Part shown: positions 26,183 to 33,356 of the stretch, piece after piece
Layout of the letters: the number at the start of each line of letters is the position of its first letter
Numbering within the stretch: position 1 is the first letter of the stretch
Origin: Streptomyces sp. sk2.1
GTDB lineage: Bacteria; Actinomycetota; Actinomycetes; Streptomycetales; Streptomycetaceae
DNA length: 48,195 bases
Assembly (NCBI RefSeq): GCF_008120935.1
Contig: NZ_RDBO01000077.1
Span: 1,631,034 to 1,679,228 of the forward strand
Direction: 5' to 3'
Program-made: the position numbers and the translations under genes
The notes under the pieces: generated by a model
The model's database searches: none
Told to the model about the DNA's origin: nothing
The model's input: the letters and a program-made list of their open reading frames with translations, nothing else

Positions 26183-27625
26183 TCAGCGCCACGGCCCCGT
26201 CACCGCGAACGTCGTCCCCGGCGTGTAGCAGTTCACGAACATCGTCCCGCCGTCCGGGGAGAACGTGACCCCGGCGAACTCGCCCCACTCGGGCTTCTCC
26301 GGCGTCCCGATGTTCTGCCGGCCCCGCGCCATGGCGTACACCTCGCCGCGCCGGGTCAGCCCGAACACGTGCTGGGCGCCGTCTCCGTCCTCGCACACCA
26401 TCAGACCGCCGTCGGCGGCGAGACAGATGTTGTCGGGGGACTCGCCGGGCAGCTGGACGTCCTTGCCGGGGCCGAAGACGATCACCAGCGTGAGGCGGCG
26501 CCGCCCCGGTTCGTACCGCCACACCTGGCCGTGGTGGTCGGCGGCCGAGCCCTCCGCGCTGCGCGCGAAACTGGAGACGAAGTAGACCGAGGACCCGCCC
26601 CAGTAGCAGCCCTCCAGCTTCTGCGCGTGCGTGATGCCCTTCGGGCCGAAGTCCTGGAACCGGATCGGCGTCCCGGTCGCCAGCGGGTCCGGTACGGGCA
26701 CCCACTCGACGCCCTCGAAGCAGGCGCCGGTCTCCTGGATCGCCGAGAGGTCGGGGACGCCCGGCACACGCATGGCCTCCAGCCGGCCGCCGGCCCGCAG
26801 CGAGCCGGTACCGCCGAGCGGCCTGTCCGGCAGGAAGCGGTAGAAGAGCCCGAACGGCTTCTCGAACGCGTCCTCGGTCTCGTAGACGATCCCGTTCCTC
26901 GGGTCGATCGCGATGGCCTCGTGCTGGAAGCGGCCCATCGCGGTGAGCGGCACGGCCCCGGTGCGGCGCGGGTCGGCGCCGTCCACCTCGAAGATGAAGC
27001 CGTGGTCCTTGGTGTAGCCGTTGGTACCGGCCTTGTCCTCGGTCTCCTCGCAGGTCAGCCAGGTGTTCCAGGGGGTGCGGCCACCCGCGCAGTTCACCGC
27101 CGTACCGGCGATGGCGACGCGTTCGCCGAGGACGTTGTTGCGGCCGTCCAGTTCAAGGGCGGTGCAGCCGCCCTTGCCCATCGGGTCGTAGGTGAGCCCC
27201 TCGACGACCGGCACCGGGATCTTCCCCGTGACCCGGTTCTCGTGGTTGCGCACCAGGTGGACGCGGCCGCGGCGGCCCGCGAAGGCGGCCATGCCGTCGT
27301 GGTTGCTGGGCACCTTGCCCTCACCGGAACGGAGCTGCTCGCCCTCCCGGGACAGGACCCGGTAGCGGAAGCCCCTCGGCAGGTCGAGCAGGCCGTCGGG
27401 GTCGGGCACGAGCGGGCCGTAGCCGCTGTGTCCCCGGGCGGCGGCGGTGCCCGCGAAGAGTTCGGAGAAGGCCCCCGCGAAGGCGATGGAGGCGACGGCC
27501 GCGCCGCTGCCGGCCAGGACCTGGCGGCGGGTGGCGGCCGGACGTGACACTTCTTCGACCGGACGTGACGTCTCGTCGGTCGGACATGACGCTTCGTCGG
27601 TCGGGCGTGACGTTTCTGAAGACAT
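26183..27625 (-). CDS. PhoX family (DUF839) Tat-exported phosphatase-like protein
   Basis: PhoX-type proteins are calcium/iron beta-propeller phosphatases exported folded through the Tat system. This 480-aa protein has a Tat signal (TRRQVLAGSGAAVASIAFAG at about residues 32-51) and family blocks such as SNHDGMAAF, LVRNHENR, WLTCEETED, FQHEAIAIDPRNGIVYETED and GVTFSPDGGTMFVNCYTPG. The twin Arg is followed by QVL, an acceptable Tat motif. Unusually, about 30 extra residues precede it, encoded by four 21-bp tandem repeats that begin at the start codon. The ATG has GGGAG 8 bases upstream. Whether it is a true alkaline phosphatase or another member of DUF839 is open. Confidence 0.85.
   Translation of the reverse strand: MSSETSRPTDEASCPTDETSRPVEEVSRPAATRRQVLAGSGAAVASIAFAGAFSELFAGTAAARGHSGYGPLVPDPDGLLDLPRGFRYRVLSREGEQLRSGEGKVPSNHDGMAAFAGRRGRVHLVRNHENRVTGKIPVPVVEGLTYDPMGKGGCTALELDGRNNVLGERVAIAGTAVNCAGGRTPWNTWLTCEETEDKAGTNGYTKDHGFIFEVDGADPRRTGAVPLTAMGRFQHEAIAIDPRNGIVYETEDAFEKPFGLFYRFLPDRPLGGTGSLRAGGRLEAMRVPGVPDLSAIQETGACFEGVEWVPVPDPLATGTPIRFQDFGPKGITHAQKLEGCYWGGSSVYFVSSFARSAEGSAADHHGQVWRYEPGRRRLTLVIVFGPGKDVQLPGESPDNICLAADGGLMVCEDGDGAQHVFGLTRRGEVYAMARGRQNIGTPEKPEWGEFAGVTFSPDGGTMFVNCYTPGTTFAVTGPWR
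27540..27623 (-). repeat. Four 21-bp tandem repeats at the start of the PhoX-type gene
   Basis: Units 27540-27560, 27561-27581, 27582-27602 and 27603-27623 share the pattern GGACGTGACGTYTCGTCGGTC with substitutions. In the gene's direction they encode seven-residue units like SRPTDET ahead of the Tat motif. The frame is unaffected by unit number, so copy number can vary. Confidence 0.85.
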
Positions 27626-27783
27626 GAGGCAACTCCCTGCTGGCGGACAGGAGAAGTGACCCGCATGTGTGTATCACGCGCATCGCCGCGCGGGAACCAT
27701 GCGGGCCACCGAGCCCCTTGTGTGTCCCGTTGCCTCTTGGGCCGGAAGTGGCCCCTGCGAATCAGATGTGCATCAGATCCGCA

Positions 27784-28209
27784 TCAGACCAGCGAGGCGG
27801 AGAGGGTGATCGTCGTGCCGGTCAGCGCCTGGCTGACCGGGCAGTTCGTCTTGGCGTTCTCGGCGGCGGCGACGAAGCCCGCCTCGTCGAGCCCGGGGAC
27901 CGTGCCCTGGACGGTGAGGTGGATGCCGGTGATGCCGGTGCCGGGCTGGAAGGTGACGTCGGCCGTGGTGGTGAGCTGGGTCGACGGGGTGCCCGCCGAG
28001 GCCAGGCCGTGCGCCAGCGCCATCGAGAAGCAGCTGGAGTGGGCCGCCGCGATGAGCTCCTCGGGGCTGGTCTTGCCGTTCGCCTTCTCCGCGCGCGACG
28101 GCCAGGAGACGTCGAACTCGCCGATGCCGGAGGAGTCGAAGGTGACGACCCCCTTGCCCTCGATCAGGTTGCCGTCCCAGACCGTGTGCGCCTGACGCGT
28201 GGTTGCCAT
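27784..28209 (-). CDS. osmC: OsmC/Ohr family peroxiredoxin
   Basis: OsmC proteins reduce organic hydroperoxides with a pair of cysteines. The 141-aa protein has the first catalytic Cys in AAAHSSCFSMALAHGL and the second in AKTNCPVSQALTG; the N-terminal WDGNLIEGKGVVTFDSSG is typical of the OsmC branch. The ATG is followed by ATTRQAHTVW. It stands alone on the minus strand between the PhoX-type gene and zapE; I see no clear operator upstream. Length is normal. Confidence 0.92.
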   Translation of the reverse strand: MATTRQAHTVWDGNLIEGKGVVTFDSSGIGEFDVSWPSRAEKANGKTSPEELIAAAHSSCFSMALAHGLASAGTPSTQLTTTADVTFQPGTGITGIHLTVQGTVPGLDEAGFVAAAENAKTNCPVSQALTGTTITLSASLV

Positions 28210-28251
28210 GCCGAATCCCTTCGAGCGGTGTGCGCGGGTGATGCGGGAGAA

Positions 28252-28275
28252 CCGGGGCGTCCTCGAACGCCCCGG
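28252..28275 (-). terminator. Terminator downstream of zapE
   Basis: A perfect 9-bp stem (28252-28260 with 28267-28275) and a 6-base loop, 16 bases beyond the stop. Confidence 0.7.
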
Positions 28276-28291
28276 GTGGTACGTCCCGAAC

Positions 28292-29383
28292 CTACTTCGC
28301 CACCAGGTCCTTCGCGTCGCGCGCCAGCGCGGTCAGCCGTGAGATCGCCCGGAAGTACTTCTTCCGGTACCCGCCGTTCAGCATCTCCTCACTGAACAGC
28401 CGGTCGAACGGCAGCCCCGAGGCGAGCACCGGGACCTCCCGGTCGTACAGCCGGTCCGCGAGGACGACCAGCCGCAGCGCGGTCGACTGGTCGGGCACCG
28501 GCTGGACCTCGGTGAGGCAGACCGCCCGCAGGCCGTCCGTCAGCGCGCCGTAACGGCTCGGATGGACGCGGGCCAGATGGTCGAGCAGTGCGGGGAAGTC
28601 GTCCAGGCTGGCCCCCTCGGTGGCGTACGCGGCCCGGGTGACCTGCTCGTCGGAGTACGGGGGCGGCGCCTCGGGCAGCCCCCGGTGGCGGTAGTCCTCG
28701 CCGTCGATCCGCAGCGGGCGGAAGTGCGAGGACAGCCCCTGGATCTCCCGCAGGAAGTCGGCGGCGGCGAACCGGCCCTCGCCGAGCTTGCCGGGCAGCG
28801 TGTTGGAGGTGGCGGCGAGCGCGACCCCCGCCTCCACCAGCCTGCTGAGCAGCGACGACACCAGCACGGTGTCGCCCGGGTCGTCCAGCTCGAACTCGTC
28901 GATGCACAGGAGCCGGTGCCCGCTCAGCGTCTTCACGGTCTGCTGGAAGCCCAGCGCGCCCACCAGGTTCGTCAGCTCGACGAAGGTGCCGAACGCCTTC
29001 AGCGAGGGCTCGGCGGGCGTGGCGTGCCAGAGGGACGCCAGCAGGTGGGTCTTGCCGACCCCGTAACCGCCGTCCAGGTAGACCCCCAGTGGGGCCGAGG
29101 GCGCCGACGGCTTCCTCCCGAACCACTTGCGCCTGCCGGAACCACTGGCATGCGCCCCGCCGAGCCCGGCCGCGAAGTCGCTCAGGACCTTGACCGCCTC
29201 TATCTGGCTCCGCTGATTGGGGTCCGGCACATAGGTATCGAAGCGTACGGAGTCGAAGCGCGGCGGCGGCACCATCTCGGCGACCAGCCGGTCGGCCGGT
29301 ACGTGGGGCTCGCGTGCGCACAGGGACAGGGGAGCTGTTTCGGCTATGGGGCTCTGCCCCGACAGGGCTGTGGAGGACGACAC
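28292..29383 (-). CDS. zapE: Cell division ATPase ZapE (AFG1 family)
   Basis: An AAA-type ATPase of the ZapE/AFG1 family; in E. coli ZapE acts at the division ring. The 363-aa protein has Walker A GGYGVGKTHLL, Walker B LLCIDEFELDD, the sensor-like AATSNTLP and a family C-terminus (FDRLFSEEMLNGGYRKKYF). The GTG at 29383 is chosen because TAGAGT lies 8 bases ahead, a leaderless layout; an ATG at 29422 would extend it by 13 residues and overlap the divergent reductase start, and those residues look unlike the family. Its role in Streptomyces is not known to me. Confidence 0.88.
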   Translation of the reverse strand: MSSSTALSGQSPIAETAPLSLCAREPHVPADRLVAEMVPPPRFDSVRFDTYVPDPNQRSQIEAVKVLSDFAAGLGGAHASGSGRRKWFGRKPSAPSAPLGVYLDGGYGVGKTHLLASLWHATPAEPSLKAFGTFVELTNLVGALGFQQTVKTLSGHRLLCIDEFELDDPGDTVLVSSLLSRLVEAGVALAATSNTLPGKLGEGRFAAADFLREIQGLSSHFRPLRIDGEDYRHRGLPEAPPPYSDEQVTRAAYATEGASLDDFPALLDHLARVHPSRYGALTDGLRAVCLTEVQPVPDQSTALRLVVLADRLYDREVPVLASGLPFDRLFSEEMLNGGYRKKYFRAISRLTALARDAKDLVAK

Positions 29384-29391
29384 AACTCTCC

Positions 29392-29397
29392 ACTCTA
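29392..29397 (-). promoter_or_regulatory. Candidate -10 of leaderless zapE transcript
   Basis: TAGAGT on the minus strand, 8 bases before the GTG at 29383. Confidence 0.4.
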
Positions 29398-29420
29398 AGC
29401 GCCGTGCCAGACTGCAGGAC

Positions 29421-30185
29421 ATGCGACGCCTCTTCCCTGTGACCGACCTGACACCGGCCGACGACGAGGGGGAGTGGCCCCTGGACGCCCTGGCCGACGC
29501 CTACGCCTACCCCGAGCAGGACGGCCCCTGGCTCCGCGCCAACATGGTTTCGACCCTCGACGGGGCCGCCCAGCACGACGGCCGCTCCCAGCCGATCTCC
29601 TGCGAGAGCGACATGCGGATCTTCGGCACCCTGCGCGGACTGGCCGACGTGATCGTGGTGGGGGCGGAGACGGTGCGGATGGAGGGCTACCGGCCCGCCA
29701 GGGCGCGTGAGGCCTTCGCCGCCCGCCGTGCCGCGGCCGGGCAGGGGCCCGCGCCGGCGATCGCCGTGGTGAGCGGCAGTCTGGACCTCGACTTCTCGTT
29801 GCCGCTGTTCACCGCGCCGCTCGTGCCGACCATCGTGCTGACCGGCGCCGGGGCCCCGCCGGGCCGGATCACGGAGGCGTGCGCGGTCGGCGCCGATGTG
29901 GTGATCGCGGGAGAAGGGTCCCGGGTGGACCCGGCCAGGGCCGTACGGGAACTGGCGGCCCGCGGGTTCCGGCGGCTGCTGACCGAGGGCGGCCCGAGGC
30001 TGCTGGGCCAGTTCGTGGCGGCCGGGGTGCTGGACGAGATCTGCCTGACCCTCTCGCCGATGCTGACCGCCGGGGACGCGCAGCGGATCGCCGGGGGTCC
30101 CTCGATGGCAGTGCCGGAACGATTCGTCCTGGCTTCCCTGCTGGAGGAGGCCGGGTTTCTCTTCACTCGGTACCGTCAGGGCTGA
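29421..30185 (+). CDS. RibD C-terminal-domain reductase (pyrimidine reductase family)
   Basis: A 254-aa stand-alone member of the RibD C-terminal / dihydrofolate-reductase-like fold, which in riboflavin synthesis reduces the ribosyl group of the pyrimidine intermediate with NADPH. Motifs seen: WLRANMVSTLDGAAQHDGRS, GTLRGLADVIVVGAETVRMEGY (cofactor region) and LLTEGGPRLLGQFVAAGVLDE. There is no deaminase domain and no riboflavin gene nearby, so the substrate is uncertain. The ATG follows agactgcaggac: weak AGGA directly ahead, or a CAGACT seven bases ahead for a leaderless start. Divergent from zapE over 37 bases. Confidence 0.85.
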   Translation: MRRLFPVTDLTPADDEGEWPLDALADAYAYPEQDGPWLRANMVSTLDGAAQHDGRSQPISCESDMRIFGTLRGLADVIVVGAETVRMEGYRPARAREAFAARRAAAGQGPAPAIAVVSGSLDLDFSLPLFTAPLVPTIVLTGAGAPPGRITEACAVGADVVIAGEGSRVDPARAVRELAARGFRRLLTEGGPRLLGQFVAAGVLDEICLTLSPMLTAGDAQRIAGGPSMAVPERFVLASLLEEAGFLFTRYRQG

Positions 30186-30242
30186 AAAGAGCGGAATTAC
30201 CCGTTCCGGTTAGCTTCGGGTGGGCACAATTACTCTCGCAGA

Positions 30243-30260
30243 CCCCGTGCGAGCACGGGG
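30243..30260 (+). terminator. Short hairpin after the reductase gene
   Basis: CCCCGTG and CACGGGG pair over 7 bp around a CGAG loop, 58 bases after the stop. It could equally be an operator for the following gene. Confidence 0.4.
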
Positions 30261-30312
30261 AAGGATGGTTTCAGCAGAGACCGGTGACGGTCACTGAAGC
30301 AGAAGGGCACCC

Positions 30313-30786
30313 GTGGTGTTCACCAGCGTTTTGATGATCGAGAAGCCCCTCACTTCCGGGGATGTCGACTTCGTCACCACCCTGCACGGCGAGGAGCAGA
30401 TCTCCTTCGTCGTGCTCATGCAGCCCCGCGGTGACCAGGCCGATGTGCTGCTGCGGGCGATCGACGACCTGGCGATGGGCGAACTGAAGGAAGCCGTCCG
30501 CGAGGGCGAGGAGCCCGAGGGCAAGAACGCCAGACAGCCTGCCGAACTCGCGCTCGAAGTGTCGCTGGAGGCGCTGCGCCGGGCGGGTTCCGAAGCGGTG
30601 GGACAGGTGATCGAGGACCACCCCCTGGACAAGCTGAAGTCCGTGGTCGACGAGGCGGAGGCGGACGAGGTCATCGTGCTGACCGCACCGCACTACGTGG
30701 AGGAGTTCTTCCACCGCGACTGGGCGTCCCGGGCCCGTCACAAGGTCGGCGTACCGGTGCTCAAACTCTTCGCGCACAGCGAATAG
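30313..30786 (+). CDS. Conserved hypothetical protein (often misnamed indole-3-glycerol phosphate synthase)
   Basis: A 157-aa alpha/beta protein with alternating strands and acidic helices: VDFVTTLHGEEQISFVVLMQ, DVLLRAIDDLAMGELKEAV, EVIVLTAPHYVEEFFHRDWA and VPVLKLFAHSE. It resembles a small universal-stress-like or regulatory fold rather than the 250-residue TIM barrel of TrpC, so the name sometimes attached to relatives in Streptomyces is not supported by the sequence. The GTG start has GAAGGG upstream. It lies 62 bases before murC on the same strand and may be cotranscribed with it. Confidence 0.75.
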   Translation: MVFTSVLMIEKPLTSGDVDFVTTLHGEEQISFVVLMQPRGDQADVLLRAIDDLAMGELKEAVREGEEPEGKNARQPAELALEVSLEALRRAGSEAVGQVIEDHPLDKLKSVVDEAEADEVIVLTAPHYVEEFFHRDWASRARHKVGVPVLKLFAHSE

Positions 30787-30801
30787 GCTGGGCGGGCACC
30801 T

Positions 30802-30830
30802 TCGTACCGACTCGGGTACTCGTACCGACT
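30802..30830 (+). promoter_or_regulatory. Direct repeat in the murC upstream region
   Basis: TCGTACCGACT occurs twice (30802-30812 and 30820-30830), the copies 18 bases apart, within 50 bases of the murC start. A regulator site is possible; no family can be named. Confidence 0.3.
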
Positions 30831-30848
30831 TCTTGGGGAGACACACGC

Positions 30849-32243
30849 ATGGCACCCGGTATTCCTGCCGCCATGGAACGGCCGCACTTCATCGGCATCG
30901 GCGGCGCCGGAATGTCGGGCATCGCGAAGATCCTCGCCCAGCGCGGCGCCAAGGTCGCGGGCAGCGACGCCAAGGAGTCGGGTACCGCCGAGGCACTGCG
31001 GGCGCTGGGGGCGACCGTCCACATCGGGCACGCCGCCGGGAACCTGGCGGACGACGCCTCGTGCGTGGTCGTCTCCAGCGCCATCCGCCCCGACAACCCG
31101 GAGCTGGTGCGCGCCGCCGAACTGTCGGTCCCCGTCGTGCACCGCTCCGACGCGCTGGCCTCCCTCATGGGCGGCCTGCGCGCCATCGCGGTGGCCGGTA
31201 CGCACGGCAAGACGACCACCACCTCGATGCTGGCCGTCGCCCTGACCGAGCTGAACCTCGACCCCTCGTACGCCATCGGCGGCGACCTCGCCGGGCCCGG
31301 CACCAACGCCACGCACGGCGAGGGCGAGATCTTCGTCGCCGAGGCGGACGAGAGCGACCGCAGCTTCCAGAAGTACGACCCCGAGGTCGCGATCGTCCTC
31401 AACGTCGAACTGGACCACCACGCGAACTACGCCTCGATGGACGAGATCCACGAGTCCTTCGAGGCCTTCACCGACAAGATCGTCCCCGGCGGCACGCTGG
31501 TGATCTCCGCCGACCAGGCCGGCGCCGTCGAGCTGACCGCCCGCGTGCGCGACCGCGCGGGGGCGAACGTCGTCACCTACGGCGAGGCCGACTCCGCCGA
31601 CGTGCGCGTCCACCGGATCACCCCGCGCGGCCTGACCAGCGAGGTCACGGTCCTCCTGGGCGGGAAGTACCTCACCTTCACCGTCTCCGTGCCCGGCCGC
31701 CACTACGCGCTCAACGCGGTCGCGGCCCTCGCCGCCGGCGTCGCCCTCGGCATCCCGGCCCACAACCTGGCCTCCGCCCTCGGCAAGTACACCGGGGTCA
31801 AGCGTCGCCTCCAGCTCAAGGGCGAGGCGGCGGGCGTCCAGGTCATCGACTCGTACGCGCACCACCCCACCGAGATGACCGCCGACCTGGAGGCGATGCG
31901 CGGAGCCGTGACCGACTCCCGGATCCTGGTGGTCTTCCAGCCCCACCTCTTCTCCCGCACCCAGGAACTCGGCACCGAGATGGGGCAGGCCCTCGCGCTG
32001 GCCGACGCCTCCGTGGTCCTGGACATCTACCCGGCCCGCGAGGACCCGGTCCCCGGCGTCACCAGCGAGCTGATCATCGACGCCGCGCGGGCCGCGGGCG
32101 CCGACGCCACCCCCGTCCACGACAAGTCGGCCGTCCCCGGCGTCATCGCGGGAATGGCGAAGCCCGGCGACCTCGTTCTCACCATGGGGGCGGGCGACGT
32201 CACGGACCTCGGCCCGCAGATCCTGGACCACCTGTCGAGCTGA
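30849..32243 (+). CDS. murC: UDP-N-acetylmuramate-L-alanine ligase
   Basis: MurC adds L-alanine to UDP-N-acetylmuramic acid with ATP in the cytoplasmic part of peptidoglycan synthesis. The 464-aa protein has the UDP-binding GIGGAGMSGIAKILAQRG, the ATP loop VAGTHGKTTTTSM, the Mur-ligase blocks VAEADESDRSF and NVELDHHANY, and DSYAHHPTEM with VVFQPHLFSRT in the C-terminal domain. A ggggag ribosome site precedes the ATG. It lies outside the main division-cell-wall cluster, as I recall for Streptomyces, and is followed 9 bases later by msrB. Confidence 0.95.
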   Translation: MAPGIPAAMERPHFIGIGGAGMSGIAKILAQRGAKVAGSDAKESGTAEALRALGATVHIGHAAGNLADDASCVVVSSAIRPDNPELVRAAELSVPVVHRSDALASLMGGLRAIAVAGTHGKTTTTSMLAVALTELNLDPSYAIGGDLAGPGTNATHGEGEIFVAEADESDRSFQKYDPEVAIVLNVELDHHANYASMDEIHESFEAFTDKIVPGGTLVISADQAGAVELTARVRDRAGANVVTYGEADSADVRVHRITPRGLTSEVTVLLGGKYLTFTVSVPGRHYALNAVAALAAGVALGIPAHNLASALGKYTGVKRRLQLKGEAAGVQVIDSYAHHPTEMTADLEAMRGAVTDSRILVVFQPHLFSRTQELGTEMGQALALADASVVLDIYPAREDPVPGVTSELIIDAARAAGADATPVHDKSAVPGVIAGMAKPGDLVLTMGAGDVTDLGPQILDHLSS

Positions 32244-32252
32244 GGGAGCGAC

Positions 32253-32660
32253 GTGTCGTACGACATCGAGAAGCCGGACGAGCAGTGGCGCGAGGAGTTG
32301 ACCCCGGCCGAGTACGCGGTCCTGCGCCAGGCCGGCACCGAGCCCGCCTTCGTCGGTGAGTACACCGACACCAGGACCGAGGGCGTCTACTCCTGCCGCG
32401 CCTGCGGCGCCGAGCTGTTCCGCTCGGACACCAAGTTCGAGTCGCACTGCGGCTGGCCGTCCTTCTACGACCCGAAGGACACGGACGCGGTCGAGCTGGT
32501 CCAGGACCGCAGCCACGGCATGGTCCGCACCGAGGTCCGCTGCGCCCGCTGCGGATCGCACCTCGGCCACGTCTTCGAGGGCGAGGGCTACCCCACCCCG
32601 ACGGACCAGCGGTACTGCATCAACTCGATCTCGCTGCGCCTGACGCCCACCGGGGACTGA
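32253..32660 (+). CDS. msrB: Peptide methionine-(R)-S-oxide reductase
   Basis: MsrB repairs the R-epimer of methionine sulfoxide in proteins. The 135-aa protein has the zinc-binding pairs CRACG and CARCG, the substrate site ESHCGWPSFY and the catalytic Cys in RYCINSISLRL. The GTG start has GAGGGAG upstream and is 9 bases after the murC stop, so the genes are probably cotranscribed. Length is normal for the single-domain enzyme. Confidence 0.95.
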   Translation: MSYDIEKPDEQWREELTPAEYAVLRQAGTEPAFVGEYTDTRTEGVYSCRACGAELFRSDTKFESHCGWPSFYDPKDTDAVELVQDRSHGMVRTEVRCARCGSHLGHVFEGEGYPTPTDQRYCINSISLRLTPTGD

Positions 32661-32663
32661 CCG

Positions 32664-32678
32664 CCGCCCACCGGGCGG
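32664..32678. terminator. Weak hairpin between msrB and a convergent gene
   Basis: CCGCCC and GGGCGG pair over 6 bp with a 3-base loop, 3 bases after the msrB stop. Short, so low confidence. Confidence 0.35.
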
Positions 32679-32711
32679 AACGGCACGGGCGGGGGCCGAC
32701 GCGGCCGGGCG

Positions 32712-33191
32712 TCAGTCCTCGTCCCCGTCCGGGCCCTCGTCCCCGGCGGCCACCGGCCGCAGCAGCGGATGGGCGACGCCCGGGAAGACCACGGCCCGCG
32801 CGGCCCGCTCCCCGGGCCCGGCCGGTGCCGCCCCGGCGATGCCCCACGGGCGGCCCGGCAGCACCACGGTCAGGACGTACGAGGACGCGCAGCCCATGCA
32901 GTCGTAACGGTCCGCCCAGGTCTCCACGTCCGTGACGCTGCCGGGATACCGCGCCACGTGCCGGTGCAGGGCGTGGCAGCGCCCGCACCGCTCCCCGGGC
33001 TCGCAGGTGCTGCCGCAGGGGCACGGCACGTCCGGCGACTCGGCGGGGTGCCAGCGCTGGGTGAGGACGGCCTCACGGGTGGCGCCCATGTCCTTCATCG
33101 CCTTCAGATGCCGCGCGGCGACGTTGTAGGACTCGCCGGTCGCGGCCATCCGGTCGCGGATGACGTCCTTGCGTCCGCGGTTCGTCGTCAT
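32712..33191 (-). CDS. Conserved hypothetical protein with two CxxC-type pairs
   Basis: A 159-aa protein. The N-terminal helix KDVIRDRMAATGESYNVAAR is a motif I recall from many actinobacterial proteins of unknown function. A Cys-rich part follows (PCPCGSTC, GERCGRCHALHRH, YDCMGCASS), which may bind zinc, and then a hydrophobic strand region and an acidic end. The ATG at 33191 has AGGAGGAG just ahead; a longer frame to 33263 lacks such a site. It is convergent with msrB. Function unknown. Confidence 0.7.
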   Translation of the reverse strand: MTTNRGRKDVIRDRMAATGESYNVAARHLKAMKDMGATREAVLTQRWHPAESPDVPCPCGSTCEPGERCGRCHALHRHVARYPGSVTDVETWADRYDCMGCASSYVLTVVLPGRPWGIAGAAPAGPGERAARAVVFPGVAHPLLRPVAAGDEGPDGDED

Positions 33192-33276
33192 CTGCTCCTC
33201 CTGAGGCATGTCACGCAGCCCGCCGGGAGCACACGAGATCGGTACGCCCCACGGTACCGGCAACTTCGCACCGCTT

Positions 33277-33356
33277 CGCCGCCGCGCGCTGCTGCGGACA
33301 CTGCCACGAGTACCGCACCCGGCGGGAACGGCCCCGCTCCGCCGCCGCGCGCTGCT
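33277..33356. repeat. 17-bp direct repeat at the end of the GAP1-like gene
   Basis: CGCCGCCGCGCGCTGCT occurs at 33277-33293 and 33340-33356, 63 bases apart; the second copy reaches the stop codon of the GAP1-like gene. Probably a small local duplication. Confidence 0.6.
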